The notes under the pieces are model-generated. The model did not search any database. It was given only the letters and a program-made list of their open reading frames with translations, and was not told the DNA's origin. A DNA stretch of 64,000 bases, from contig CAMFKP010000008.1 of assembly GCA_945957385.1 (NCBI GenBank), positions 21,013-85,012 of the forward strand. The letters run 5' to 3'. Source of the stretch: an uncultured Aeromonadaceae bacterium (GTDB taxonomy: Bacteria; Pseudomonadota; Gammaproteobacteria; Enterobacterales; Aeromonadaceae). Below, one piece after another: positions 11,907 through 19,443 of the stretch. How positions within the stretch are numbered: the first letter of the stretch is position 1; every line of letters starts with the position of its first letter. A program made the translations under genes and the position numbers.

Positions 11907-12851
11907 ATGATGCTGGATCCTGTGGTGTTGTTCTTTGTGCTTGGCCTGGCTGCCGGACTGCTCCGCGCCGAGCTGCGCTTGCCCGGTGCCATCTATGACT
12001 TCCTCAGCATGTTGCTGTTGCTGACCATCGGCCTCAAGGGTGGGGTCGAGCTGGCTGAGGTCTCGCTGTGGCAACTGCTCCCCAAGTTGCTTGGTGTGCT
12101 GTTGATGGGTCTGTTGTTGCCGCTGCTGCTCTACCCGCTACTGCTGTGGCTCGGGCGCCTGAAGCGGGCAGATGCCGCCTCGATGGCGGCGCATTACGGG
12201 TCGGTCAGCGTCGGTACCTTTGCCGTCGCCGTGGCCTTCCTGGGGCATCAATCCGTGGCGTATGAATCCTATATGCCGGTGTTTGTCGTCATGCTGGAGA
12301 TGCCGGCCATCCTGGTGGGCATCCTGCTGGCGCGCGGTCTGTCGGGCCAGACCCGCTGGGGCGCGCTCGGTCATGAGCTGTTGTGTGGCAAAGGCATCCT
12401 GTTGCTGATGGGCGGCCTGCTGATTGGCTGGGCCTGCGGCCGCGAGGCGCTGCAGCCCATAGCGCCGCTGTTCTTCGATCTGTTCAAGGGGGTGCTGGCG
12501 CTGTTCCTGCTGGAGATGGGGCTGATTACCGCAGCCCAGATGGGGATGCTGCGCCGTCACGGTCTGTTCCTGCTGCTGTTTGGGGTGCTGACACCGCTGG
12601 CCTCATCGTTGCTGGGCGGCCTGTTGGGGGTGCTGCTCGGCTTCTCGGTGGGCGGCACCATGCTGCTGGCGACGCTGGCGGCCAGTGCCTCCTACATAGC
12701 CGTGCCGGCGGCGATGCGCATGGCGGTACCTGAGGCCAATCCCGGCCTGTCACTGGCGGCGTCGCTGGGCGTCACCTTTCCGTTCAACGTGCTGGTCGGC
12801 GTGCCGCTCTATCTGCAGCTGGCGCACTGGCTACATGCAACAGGAGCCTAA
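11907..12851 (+). CDS. sbtA: SbtA-type sodium-dependent bicarbonate permease
   Basis: A 314-residue membrane protein with about ten predicted transmembrane segments, matching the Sbt_1 (DUF897) family whose founder is the cyanobacterial Na+/bicarbonate symporter SbtA. Recognisable parts are LPGAIYDFLSMLLLLTIGLKGG near the N-terminus and AAHYGSVSVGTFAVA in the middle. ATG 11907 is chosen because GGAG at 11895-11898 is 8 bases upstream; GTG 11898 and ATG 11901 are too close to that site. The next gene encodes a PII-like protein, as in cyanobacterial sbtAB. Transport substrate is inferred from family, not shown. Confidence 0.85.
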   Translation: MMLDPVVLFFVLGLAAGLLRAELRLPGAIYDFLSMLLLLTIGLKGGVELAEVSLWQLLPKLLGVLLMGLLLPLLLYPLLLWLGRLKRADAASMAAHYGSVSVGTFAVAVAFLGHQSVAYESYMPVFVVMLEMPAILVGILLARGLSGQTRWGALGHELLCGKGILLLMGGLLIGWACGREALQPIAPLFFDLFKGVLALFLLEMGLITAAQMGMLRRHGLFLLLFGVLTPLASSLLGGLLGVLLGFSVGGTMLLATLAASASYIAVPAAMRMAVPEANPGLSLAASLGVTFPFNVLVGVPLYLQLAHWLHATGA

Positions 12852-12855
12852 GACG

Positions 12856-13161
12856 ATGAGTAAGACGACGATTCGCCAACTGGTCACCATCATCACCGAG
12901 GCGGCGCTGGAGAGTGAGCTGACCCGGCAGCTGGAGCGCCTGGGAGCCCGGGGTTACACCATTACCGAGGCGCGCGGCAAAGGCAGCCATGGCCTGCGTG
13001 ATGCCGGCTGGGACGAGATGCGCAACCTGCGCCTGGAGGTGATATGTGAGGAGTATGTGGCCGAACGCATCATGGATTACCTGCAGGAACACTATTACGA
13101 CAACTTCGCCATGGTGGTGTTCAGCAGCGAAATTCGCGTTCACCGCCACGACAAATTCTGA
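12856..13161 (+). CDS. sbtB: PII-like regulatory protein (SbtB-like)
   Basis: A 101-residue protein with the ferredoxin-like PII pattern: beta strand TIRQLVTIITEA, helix, GARGYTITEARGKGSHG leading into the T-loop, and a second half ending VVFSSEIRVHRHDKF. In cyanobacteria SbtB binds adenine nucleotides, including cAMP and AMP, and gates SbtA. It starts four bases after the sbtA stop; AGGAG at 12842-12846 supports ATG 12856 over an in-frame ATG at 12835 inside sbtA. The pairing with SbtA is the main functional evidence. It is clearly not GlnB or GlnK, because the T-loop is short and lacks the uridylylated tyrosine context. Confidence 0.85.
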   Translation: MSKTTIRQLVTIITEAALESELTRQLERLGARGYTITEARGKGSHGLRDAGWDEMRNLRLEVICEEYVAERIMDYLQEHYYDNFAMVVFSSEIRVHRHDKF

Positions 13162-13182
13162 CTGTGAGGCCCGGAGGCCAGG

Positions 13183-13692
13183 ATGGAGAAACACGTTATG
13201 CAACCTAAAGTGGGCATCATTATGGGGTCGCGTTCCGACTGGGCGACCATGAGTGCCGCCGCCGATGTGCTGGAGCAGCTTGGCGTGGCGCACGAAGTCA
13301 AGGTGGTCTCTGCCCACCGCACGCCGGATCGGTTGTTTGAGTATGCCGCCAGCGCCGCCGAGCGCGGACTGCAAGTGATCATTGCCGGTGCCGGCGGTGC
13401 CGCGCACCTGCCGGGCATGGTGGCCGCCAAGACCTGGCTGCCGGTGCTGGGGGTGCCGGTACAGTCCCAGGCGCTCAATGGCATGGATTCACTGCTGTCG
13501 ATTGTGCAGATGCCCAAGGGCATACCGGTCGGCACGCTGGCGATCGGCAAGGCCGGGGCGGCCAACGCCGGTTTGCTGGCGGCCAGCATGTTGGCGGTAC
13601 AGGATGGTGCTGTGCGTGACGCCTTGCAGGCGTTTCGCCGGCAACAGAGCGAGGCGGTTCTTGCGGCGGACGATCCGCGGGAGCCAGCATGA
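13183..13692 (+). CDS. purE: N5-carboxyaminoimidazole ribonucleotide mutase PurE
   Basis: Moves the carboxylate of N5-CAIR to give CAIR in de novo purine synthesis. The 169-residue class I PurE shows [10 protein letters not shown] near the N-terminus, [23 protein letters not shown] and the [17 protein letters not shown] block. GGAGG is five bases before ATG 13183; ATG 13198 ([10 protein letters not shown]) with its own GGAG is a plausible alternative start. It begins 21 bases after sbtB and its stop overlaps the purK start (ATGA), so it looks like part of one sbtA-sbtB-purE-purK run. Confidence 0.95.
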   Translation: MEKHVMQPKVGIIMGSRSDWATMSAAADVLEQLGVAHEVKVVSAHRTPDRLFEYAASAAERGLQVIIAGAGGAAHLPGMVAAKTWLPVLGVPVQSQALNGMDSLLSIVQMPKGIPVGTLAIGKAGAANAGLLAASMLAVQDGAVRDALQAFRRQQSEAVLAADDPREPA

Positions 13693-14792
13693 AGGTTCTG
13701 ATTCTGGGCGGCGGCCAGTTGGCGCGCATGCTGGTCTTGGCCGCGGCACCGTTAGGGATCCGCTGTCAGGTGGTGGATCCGGCGGCTGAAAGCTGTGCCG
13801 CCGAGGTGGCGCCCTGGCACCGTATCGAGTGGGCGGCGTTGCCAGAGCACCGCGAGCTGCTGGCGTGGGCGGATGTGATCACCTATGAGTCGGAGTTCGT
13901 GCCGACCGCGGTGCTCAGCGCCTTGGCGACGCAGCACAAGGTGGCCCCTTCGGCCGAAGTATTGCAACTCAGTGGCGATCGCTGGCATGAAAAACAGTGG
14001 TTGAGTCGTCTCGGCGTACCGGTGGCGCCACACCGCTGTATTGATTCGCTGGCCGATCTGCAGGCCGCCACAGCCGAGTTGGGGTTCCCCTGCTTCCTCA
14101 AGTGGCGGCAACAGGGCTATGACGGCAAGGGGCAATGGCGACTGCAGGCCGAGAGCGATCTGGCGGCGGTCTGGCAGGCGGCGCAGGGGCGGCCGGCCAT
14201 TCTGGAGGCGGGCATTGCGTTTGAACGTGAAGTGTCGCTGATTGCCAGTCGGCGTGCCGGTGGTGAGCTGGTCTGTTACCCGCTGACCGAGAACCGCCAC
14301 CAGGAGGGCATACTGATCCATTCCCGGCCGTTACGCGATGACCCGTTGCAGGCGGCCGCCGAGGCGCACGCACGCCGCTTGATGCAGGCGGTGAATTACG
14401 TGGGCACCCTGGCTATCGAGTTTTTTGTCGCCGACGGCCAGCTGATGGCCAATGAAGTGGCGCCGCGGGTGCACAATTCCGGTCACTGGACCCTAGAGGG
14501 GGCCGAGACCAGCCAGTTTGCCAATCACCTGCGGGCCATCTGTGACTGGCCGTTGGGCTCGCCCCAGCTGCTGGCGCCGACCCTGATGCTGAATCTGATT
14601 GGTAGCTGGCCGGCGGAGTCCCTGGCGTTGGCCGAGCAGGGCGCCCACCTTCACCTGTATGGCAAGGCGCCGCGGCCTGGTCGCAAGGTGGGTCACCTGA
14701 CGCTGCGTGCCAGCAGCGAAGGGGAGTTGATGAGCCGCTGGCTGCGTGTGCAGACCATCTTGGCGCGACGCAGCGCAGCGCCACTGCCGTGA
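13689..14792 (+). CDS. purK: N5-carboxyaminoimidazole ribonucleotide synthase PurK
   Basis: Joins bicarbonate to aminoimidazole ribonucleotide using ATP, making N5-CAIR for PurE. The 367-residue protein has the ATP-grasp architecture: N-terminal [15 protein letters not shown], central [15 protein letters not shown] (ATP-binding lysine and glycine loop) and [14 protein letters not shown] near residue 260, which carries the metal and substrate ligands. The ATG overlaps the purE stop by four bases. It is unusual that a bicarbonate-using enzyme is encoded downstream of a bicarbonate permease. Confidence 0.95.
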   Translation: MKVLILGGGQLARMLVLAAAPLGIRCQVVDPAAESCAAEVAPWHRIEWAALPEHRELLAWADVITYESEFVPTAVLSALATQHKVAPSAEVLQLSGDRWHEKQWLSRLGVPVAPHRCIDSLADLQAATAELGFPCFLKWRQQGYDGKGQWRLQAESDLAAVWQAAQGRPAILEAGIAFEREVSLIASRRAGGELVCYPLTENRHQEGILIHSRPLRDDPLQAAAEAHARRLMQAVNYVGTLAIEFFVADGQLMANEVAPRVHNSGHWTLEGAETSQFANHLRAICDWPLGSPQLLAPTLMLNLIGSWPAESLALAEQGAHLHLYGKAPRPGRKVGHLTLRASSEGELMSRWLRVQTILARRSAAPLP

Positions 14793-14804
14793 GGCAGCGG
14801 CGCT
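14777..14804. terminator. Hairpin over the purK stop, between convergent genes
   Basis: A 12-bp stem with one mismatch and a GTGA loop spans the purK stop and reaches the end of the convergent gene. There is no T-run, so an intrinsic terminator is only a possibility. Confidence 0.35.
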
Positions 14805-15543
14805 AGTCGCAGGCTTTCCCCGGATAGCCCGGCAGATTAGCCGCATCGGGCAGGCAGGCGAAGATTTCGCTGGCCTTGAGTAGCGTGGGCAGGGTGTCAC
14901 GGGTCACCGGACGCCATTTGAGTTTCTCTCCCAGATACTGGGCCCACGCAAACTCAACAAAGAAACGCTGTTCTTCTTTGCGGAACAGGCCGGCATCTTC
15001 GGCAAAGCCTGCCAGCGAGCGGTAGGGGTAATCCGGTAACAGGGCGATATGGCGCGGCAGTTGTTGCGGTGTCACCGCACGGCCATGTTCATCCTTCAAC
15101 CAGGCCCAGTGATGCTGCTGCATCTGCTCCCAGAAGCGGTCGGCATCGTCCAGCCGCCCTTCAATTTCCACCGGCACCTCGCGCATCCCCAGATCCCACA
15201 ACGCCCGCGTCAGGTGATGGCGATCCACGAGCCAGAATTGGCCATCCGGGCCGATGACCACCGGAATGCGCTTCTTTTGCGCGTAGTCGATCAGCTTCTT
15301 GGCGCTCTTGCTTTTGAGTTTCTGTGTTTCTTCGTCGACCTGTAACAGGCCAACGCCGGGCTGGGTCGGATGCAGCAGGTGGATCGGCAGTGTGCAACGA
15401 CTGCCGACGCCAAGCTTGGCATCGCACTCGTGGAGCTGGGACTTGGCGGAGAGTAGCGGGGAGAACAGCGTCAGCAGACAGAACAACATACAGCGTCGCG
15501 GCGGGTCGATAAGACGTAGCCAACGTTGTCGCAAAGGGCTCAT
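14803..15543 (-). CDS. Exported ParB-like (ParBc_2) fold protein
   Basis: A 246-residue protein. A hydrophobic segment at about 18-32 (MLFCLLTLFSPLLSA) looks like a signal peptide after a basic start. The central part, VVIGPDGQFWLVDRHHLTRALWDLG, matches the core of the putative ParB-like nuclease family (PF08857), in which the DRHH segment is the conserved motif. The C-terminal half (PYRSLAGFAEDAGLFRKEEQRFFVEFAWAQYLGEKL) is also typical of that family. The role is unknown; export makes a chromosome-partition role unlikely. AGGAAG precedes the ATG. Confident on family, not on function. Confidence 0.72.
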   Translation of the reverse strand: MSPLRQRWLRLIDPPRRCMLFCLLTLFSPLLSAKSQLHECDAKLGVGSRCTLPIHLLHPTQPGVGLLQVDEETQKLKSKSAKKLIDYAQKKRIPVVIGPDGQFWLVDRHHLTRALWDLGMREVPVEIEGRLDDADRFWEQMQQHHWAWLKDEHGRAVTPQQLPRHIALLPDYPYRSLAGFAEDAGLFRKEEQRFFVEFAWAQYLGEKLKWRPVTRDTLPTLLKASEIFACLPDAANLPGYPGKACD

Positions 15544-15637
15544 GGCATGACTTCCTGTGACTATGGATTCACTTGCTATCCATTTTCGGACGCGCTCACC
15601 CTACGCCTGTGGCGGCCAAATGCAATAAGCGCTGTGC

Positions 15638-15659
15638 AAAAAAAGCCCGCCGCGGCGGG
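15638..15659 (-). terminator. Rho-independent terminator of the secreted-protein gene
   Basis: Read on the minus strand, a perfect 14-base palindrome (CCCGCCG/CGGCGGG) is followed by GC and then seven T residues, 46 bases after the stop at 15705. Confidence 0.85.
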
Positions 15660-15704
15660 ACTGGGCTCCAAACATCGAGAACACAGAGGGTACGCCCAGC
15701 GACG

Positions 15705-16247
15705 TTAACTGGTGCGGGTCAATGAGGTCAGCTGGCCGCGCTGGCTGAACGTACAGGTAAAGGTGTGAATGTCGTTTTGTTCCCACTGTCCGTAGACCAC
15801 ATAGTGGTGGCTCTGCTTTTCCGTGGGCAGCGTGAGGATATCGCGGGGGCTGACATGAAAACGGCTGGCGGCTTTAGCGCAACAGAAATGAGGCATCAAA
15901 GTGCGATCGACGAAGTTTGTGCGGTGGACGGGCATGCCAGCGGCAAGCGGCTGAGCGCGAGGACGCGATCGGCACTTTCTCATCCCGGCATTCGAGATGC
16001 TGTCGATGACGCCGTTGTGGATCAGGATCTTGGCGCAGTTATACCGCTCGGCGTTGAACCAGAATTCGGCCCTGTGGCGCCCGTCGCCAATCTGGGCGGC
16101 CCAATCATAGCCGTGGGCATGGAGTTGGCTGCGGTCATAGTGTCCGCGCACCAGGGCGTCGAGATCATAGCTGGCATCGGCCAGGCAGCCGGTCGCGGTG
16201 AGCGAACACAGTGCGGTCAGGAGGGGATAGAGCGGCCGGTTGATCAT
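15705..16247 (-). CDS. Secreted protein of unknown function
   Basis: A 180-residue protein I do not recognise. The first 24 residues form a signal peptide; ...LTATGC at 16-21 resembles a lipobox but lacks the usual Leu at -3, so ordinary cleavage after ADA is equally likely. The mature part has several cysteines (including a CC pair in HFCCAKAA) and tryptophans, suggesting a small disulfide-bonded domain. GAGG lies 7 bases before the ATG and a terminator follows. It is divergent from the ToxR-like regulator at 16591 and is a natural candidate target of it. Confidence 0.65.
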   Translation of the reverse strand: MINRPLYPLLTALCSLTATGCLADASYDLDALVRGHYDRSQLHAHGYDWAAQIGDGRHRAEFWFNAERYNCAKILIHNGVIDSISNAGMRKCRSRPRAQPLAAGMPVHRTNFVDRTLMPHFCCAKAASRFHVSPRDILTLPTEKQSHHYVVYGQWEQNDIHTFTCTFSQRGQLTSLTRTS

Positions 16248-16590
16248 GCAGAGTCCTCAATGGCTACAGTGTGGTGGTGCCGCCGGCGGGAGTCAGCCTC
16301 TGTGGCAGCGGGACAGGGTGTTGTCATCGCCCGTCGCAGTGCGGGCATGGCACGCACTGTGCGGCGTGTCTGTGCCTCAGTACAGGCATAAAAAAATATA
16401 AAAAATTATAAAATGATGATAATTAAGGGCTTTGGTGCTCGGCTTTCTCCCTTCTGGCCAGAGGCACAGCCGTGTGATGCCGCTGGGCATTCATCTTCTG
16501 ATACACTCCGCCACCGTGTCGTTGTGCCGTCCCGACACGGCAAAATACGCTGCAGATCCCTGACATTCCCCAAGAGGAAGCATCGACAGC
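16248..16590. other. Divergent intergenic region with an AT-rich tract
   Basis: 343 bases between the secreted-protein gene and the winged-helix regulator gene. It holds a strikingly AT-rich stretch at about 16388-16430 in otherwise GC-rich DNA, the kind of flexible promoter DNA that ToxR-like regulators and H-NS bind. No convincing open frame or clear -35/-10 pair was found. Confidence 0.4.
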
Positions 16591-17331
16591 ATGAATCAAC
16601 ATCACGCCATGCCCGTCCTGTTATTCGGACTCTTTACCCTGGAAGGTGAGCGTCGACTCCTGTTGCGTCCGAATCAGGATGGACAGCTCATCGAGACGCG
16701 CTTATCTGAAGCGGAATGCCACATCCTGACCCACCTGCTGCTGCATGCCGGTAAGGTTTGCAGTAAAGAAACCTTGCTGCAGATGGGCTGGGGTGGCCGC
16801 CCGATCAGCCCCAACTCCCTGACAGTGGCAATAGCCAACCTGCGGCGTTATTTGCAGTCCGATCCTGCCGAGCTGGAGATCCGCAGCCTGCCACGCAAGG
16901 GGTATATGCTCTCATTGTTCGTGCCACTGAAGGAGCGATTACCTGCGGGCAGTATGCCCCCTCCTGTGGGTGGCGCACAGGCTGGCGTATCGCACGCTGA
17001 GCCGCCGCTACCGCCGGTATCCGGTGATGGCGAGAGCGAGACGCCGGCGAGCGGCGTAGGCCATTGGCTGTTGTGGATTAACCTGCTGGCGCTGGCCATT
17101 TTGCTGTTTCTGATCCTGCTGATACGGTTCGAGTGGCTGCAGGTGCATTGCCGGATTGAACAGGGGTTTACCGTTTGTGCGCTGGATGAAAAATACCCGT
17201 TCAAGCCGTTAACGAGCGATAAACCAGTGGCGGATACGCTCTGGCTGGTCGCGGGGAAACAGGCCATCAGTGTCAGTAAACAGGCATTGCTGCAGGCGCA
17301 GGAGGCGCAAGAGCACGATGAAGAGAAATAG
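16591..17331 (+). CDS. Membrane-anchored winged-helix transcriptional regulator (ToxR/CadC/VtrA-like)
   Basis: A 246-residue one-component regulator. Residues about 8-112 form an OmpR/ToxR-type winged helix (LSEAECHILTHLLLHAGKVCSKETLL, then the recognition helix region SPNSLTVAIANLRRYLQ and the wing RSLPRKGYML). A proline-rich linker (about 113-155) leads to one transmembrane helix (about 158-180). The small periplasmic end has two cysteines, Cys187 and Cys196, which could form the redox-sensitive disulfide known from ToxR and CadC. The following gene overlaps its end. DNA targets are unknown; the divergent secreted protein is the first candidate. Confidence 0.8.
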   Translation: MNQHHAMPVLLFGLFTLEGERRLLLRPNQDGQLIETRLSEAECHILTHLLLHAGKVCSKETLLQMGWGGRPISPNSLTVAIANLRRYLQSDPAELEIRSLPRKGYMLSLFVPLKERLPAGSMPPPVGGAQAGVSHAEPPLPPVSGDGESETPASGVGHWLLWINLLALAILLFLILLIRFEWLQVHCRIEQGFTVCALDEKYPFKPLTSDKPVADTLWLVAGKQAISVSKQALLQAQEAQEHDEEK

Positions 17332-17839
17332 CCTACATTGGCGTCGCTGGTTACTTTGCTCACCGCTGATGGTGCTGTCGGCCGCTGTGCTCTTGCTGTT
17401 GGTAAATAATTTCGGCTGCAACTATGAGCTGGACGTGCGGACTGCGACCACGCATTACCAGGGAGTCTGCCGCTGGGGACATGTCAGTTTTGTCGAACAG
17501 GAGCTCTCTTCGGGTGAGAAATGGCTGGTCACCGGCTGGCAACTGGCTTTTCGCGAGCAATTGGCATTTGTCATCACGCAGCGCAAGCGACTGGTTGCGG
17601 CGAGCCAAGGTGAGTCTGAGTTGGCCGATTATAACCGGCTGCAATCGGCTTTTTCGGTCGTCAATTATACCTGGTTGCCGTTGACGGAGAATCGCATCGC
17701 CATCTTCCAGCGCGCCCCCCATCACGCCGTGTTGATTGGCCGTCGCGAAGGCTGGATAGACCTTTATCGCTGGTTAATCCCCCCACAACCGTTGCTGTTC
17801 GCCCAGCAGCCAGCGGCCAAGCCAGTCACAGCCAAGTAG
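17318..17839 (+). CDS. Small membrane partner of the ToxR-like regulator (ToxS/VtrC-like by position)
   Basis: A 173-residue protein with a basic start, one transmembrane helix at about 11-31 and a periplasmic domain with cysteines at 34 and 51. The ATG at 17318 (MKRNSLHWRRW) lies inside the end of the regulator gene, a 14-base overlap, so translation is likely coupled. Sequence similarity to ToxS, TcpH or VtrC is not evident to me; the call rests on topology and gene arrangement. In the known pairs the small protein stabilises the regulator or builds a bile-binding heterodimer with it. An earlier in-frame ATG at 17270 would add an implausible arginine-rich leader. Confidence 0.65.
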   Translation: MKRNSLHWRRWLLCSPLMVLSAAVLLLLVNNFGCNYELDVRTATTHYQGVCRWGHVSFVEQELSSGEKWLVTGWQLAFREQLAFVITQRKRLVAASQGESELADYNRLQSAFSVVNYTWLPLTENRIAIFQRAPHHAVLIGRREGWIDLYRWLIPPQPLLFAQQPAAKPVTAK

Positions 17840-17933
17840 CATCGCACTGGCAACTGACGGGGGAGACGCTATCGGCAATGCGACCACACCCCGCCATCTC
17901 CTTAACTTGAGGCTGCCAGGTCTCAAATCGTGA

Positions 17934-18119
17934 CTATTTCAAGCCCAGGCGGCGCAGCAGCGACGCGGCGGGACAAAGCCCCGTGAAGGCGCTTTGTATC
18001 AGATTGATACCGACAAACACACTGAGCCAGACGAAGCCTGGATGCACCCAGTGAGTCAGGATCAGCGACAACAGCAACATGCTGCCGGCGATGATGCGAA
18101 CGCCATTTTCCACCGTCAT
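17934..18119 (-). CDS. DUF2892-family small inner-membrane protein
   Basis: A 61-residue protein with two hydrophobic helices. MTVENGVRIIAGSMLLLSL and the FVGINLIQSAFTGLCPAASLLRRLG segment match the DUF2892 (YgaP C-terminal-like) family, in which the G-x-CP motif is conserved. Members often accompany rhodanese or sulfur genes; none is adjacent here. It stands alone between the regulator pair and the RND efflux genes. Confidence 0.75.
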   Translation of the reverse strand: MTVENGVRIIAGSMLLLSLILTHWVHPGFVWLSVFVGINLIQSAFTGLCPAASLLRRLGLK

Positions 18120-18408
18120 ATTGACCCCCTCGTTGCTATGTTAGGCGGCGCCAGATTGGCGAGGTTTACCACTACGTTATACACTAGCACTATATATAAG
18201 TAATCGCTAATATAAATCCACCTCCTTGCACCCTGGCTCCTGAATACGCCATTGCGGCGGTCGAATCGCGATCTGCGGCGCAACGACAGAAGCGGCTTGC
18301 GGTCATGCTTGAGTCTGAATGCGAACAGCAAGTGGAAACGACGGGCTGGCCTCGCCTGGTCAGCGGTTGCTCGGTGCGGTAAACGGCAGAGAAACTCGGG
18401 AGATGGAC

Positions 18409-19443
18409 ATGGTAAACAGGAACATGACGTGGCGGCTGGCGCTGCTGGGTATGGTGAGCGGCTGGTTCGCTGTCACCGCAGCGGCGGCCGAGGTGACAAC
18501 GCTGACATTGCAGGCCGAATCCGTGCCCAGCTGGTTAACACTCGATGGCAAGGTCGAGCCGGTGCACCAGGGCACCGTCGCGGCTCAGACCAGCGGGCGC
18601 GTGGTACGCATGCTGGTGGATGTCAATGATCAGGTCCAGGAGGGGCAGCCGTTACTGGAGATCAGCGGCAATGAGCAGTCCGCTTCCGTCGCCGCATCTC
18701 AGGCCGCGCTGGCCCGAGCCGAAGCTCAGCAGGTCGAGGCCGACAGGCAGCTGGTGCGTATTCAGGCGCTGACGGCCAAGGGGAGTGCCTCCAAGGCGCA
18801 GCTGGATAATGCTTCGGCCACTGCGCGCGCGGCTCAGGCTGGTGTTAAGGCGGCTGAAGCCGAACTGGTCAAGGCGCGGGAAGCCTATGGCTATACCCGG
18901 ATCCTGGCGCCATATGCCGGCGTGGTCACCGAGCGGCATGTCGAACTCGGTGAGACGGTGGCTCCCGGTACGCCGTTGCTGTCCGGTCTGTCGCTGGATG
19001 CGCTGCGTGTCGTCAGCGAACTGCCGCAATCGGCTTTGCGCCTTGGCGAGCTGACGCCGGAGCGCATCGAAGTCGTGCTGCCTTCCGGCCGTATCGTCGC
19101 ACCGATCCACGTCATGCGTTTCAACTATGCCGATACCACCACACACACGTTCCAGTTGCGGCTGGATCTGCCCGCTCAGACAGGCGATGCGCTGCCGGGC
19201 ACCTGGGTCAAGGTACGCATCAAACAGGCAGAGCGTCCGGCCTTGTTGATACCACAACAGGCGTTGCTGCGTCAGGGTGAACTCAGCGCGGTTTATTTGC
19301 ACAGCAAGGCGGGCTGGGTTTTGACGCCGGTGCGGGTGGGGGCCGAACAGGGTGAGCGTATCGAGATCCTGGCCGGACTGCAGGCCGGCGATCAGCTCGC
19401 ATCCGATGCATGGAGTGTGTTACGGGAGGTGGCACATGACTGA
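18409..19443 (+). CDS. RND efflux periplasmic adaptor
   Basis: A 344-residue membrane-fusion protein. It has a signal peptide (about 1-26, cleaved after AAAAA), a biotinyl-lipoyl-like half-domain (SGRVVRMLVDVNDQVQEGQPLLEI), an alpha-helical hairpin (about 85-150, rich in Ala, Gln and Glu), the second lipoyl half (YTRILAPYAGVVTERHVELGETV) and a beta-barrel plus membrane-proximal domain. ATG 18409 is chosen because GGGAG is 6 bases upstream; ATG 18403 is too close to it. It is translationally coupled to the pump gene. No outer-membrane channel gene is adjacent. Confidence 0.9.
   Translation: MVNRNMTWRLALLGMVSGWFAVTAAAAEVTTLTLQAESVPSWLTLDGKVEPVHQGTVAAQTSGRVVRMLVDVNDQVQEGQPLLEISGNEQSASVAASQAALARAEAQQVEADRQLVRIQALTAKGSASKAQLDNASATARAAQAGVKAAEAELVKAREAYGYTRILAPYAGVVTERHVELGETVAPGTPLLSGLSLDALRVVSELPQSALRLGELTPERIEVVLPSGRIVAPIHVMRFNYADTTTHTFQLRLDLPAQTGDALPGTWVKVRIKQAERPALLIPQQALLRQGELSAVYLHSKAGWVLTPVRVGAEQGERIEILAGLQAGDQLASDAWSVLREVAHD

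Noticed and set aside
18252..18629. A 125-codon frame overlapping the start of the RND adaptor gene
   Set aside because: It is out of frame with the adaptor, highly basic and Gly/Arg rich, and runs into the signal-peptide region of the real gene.
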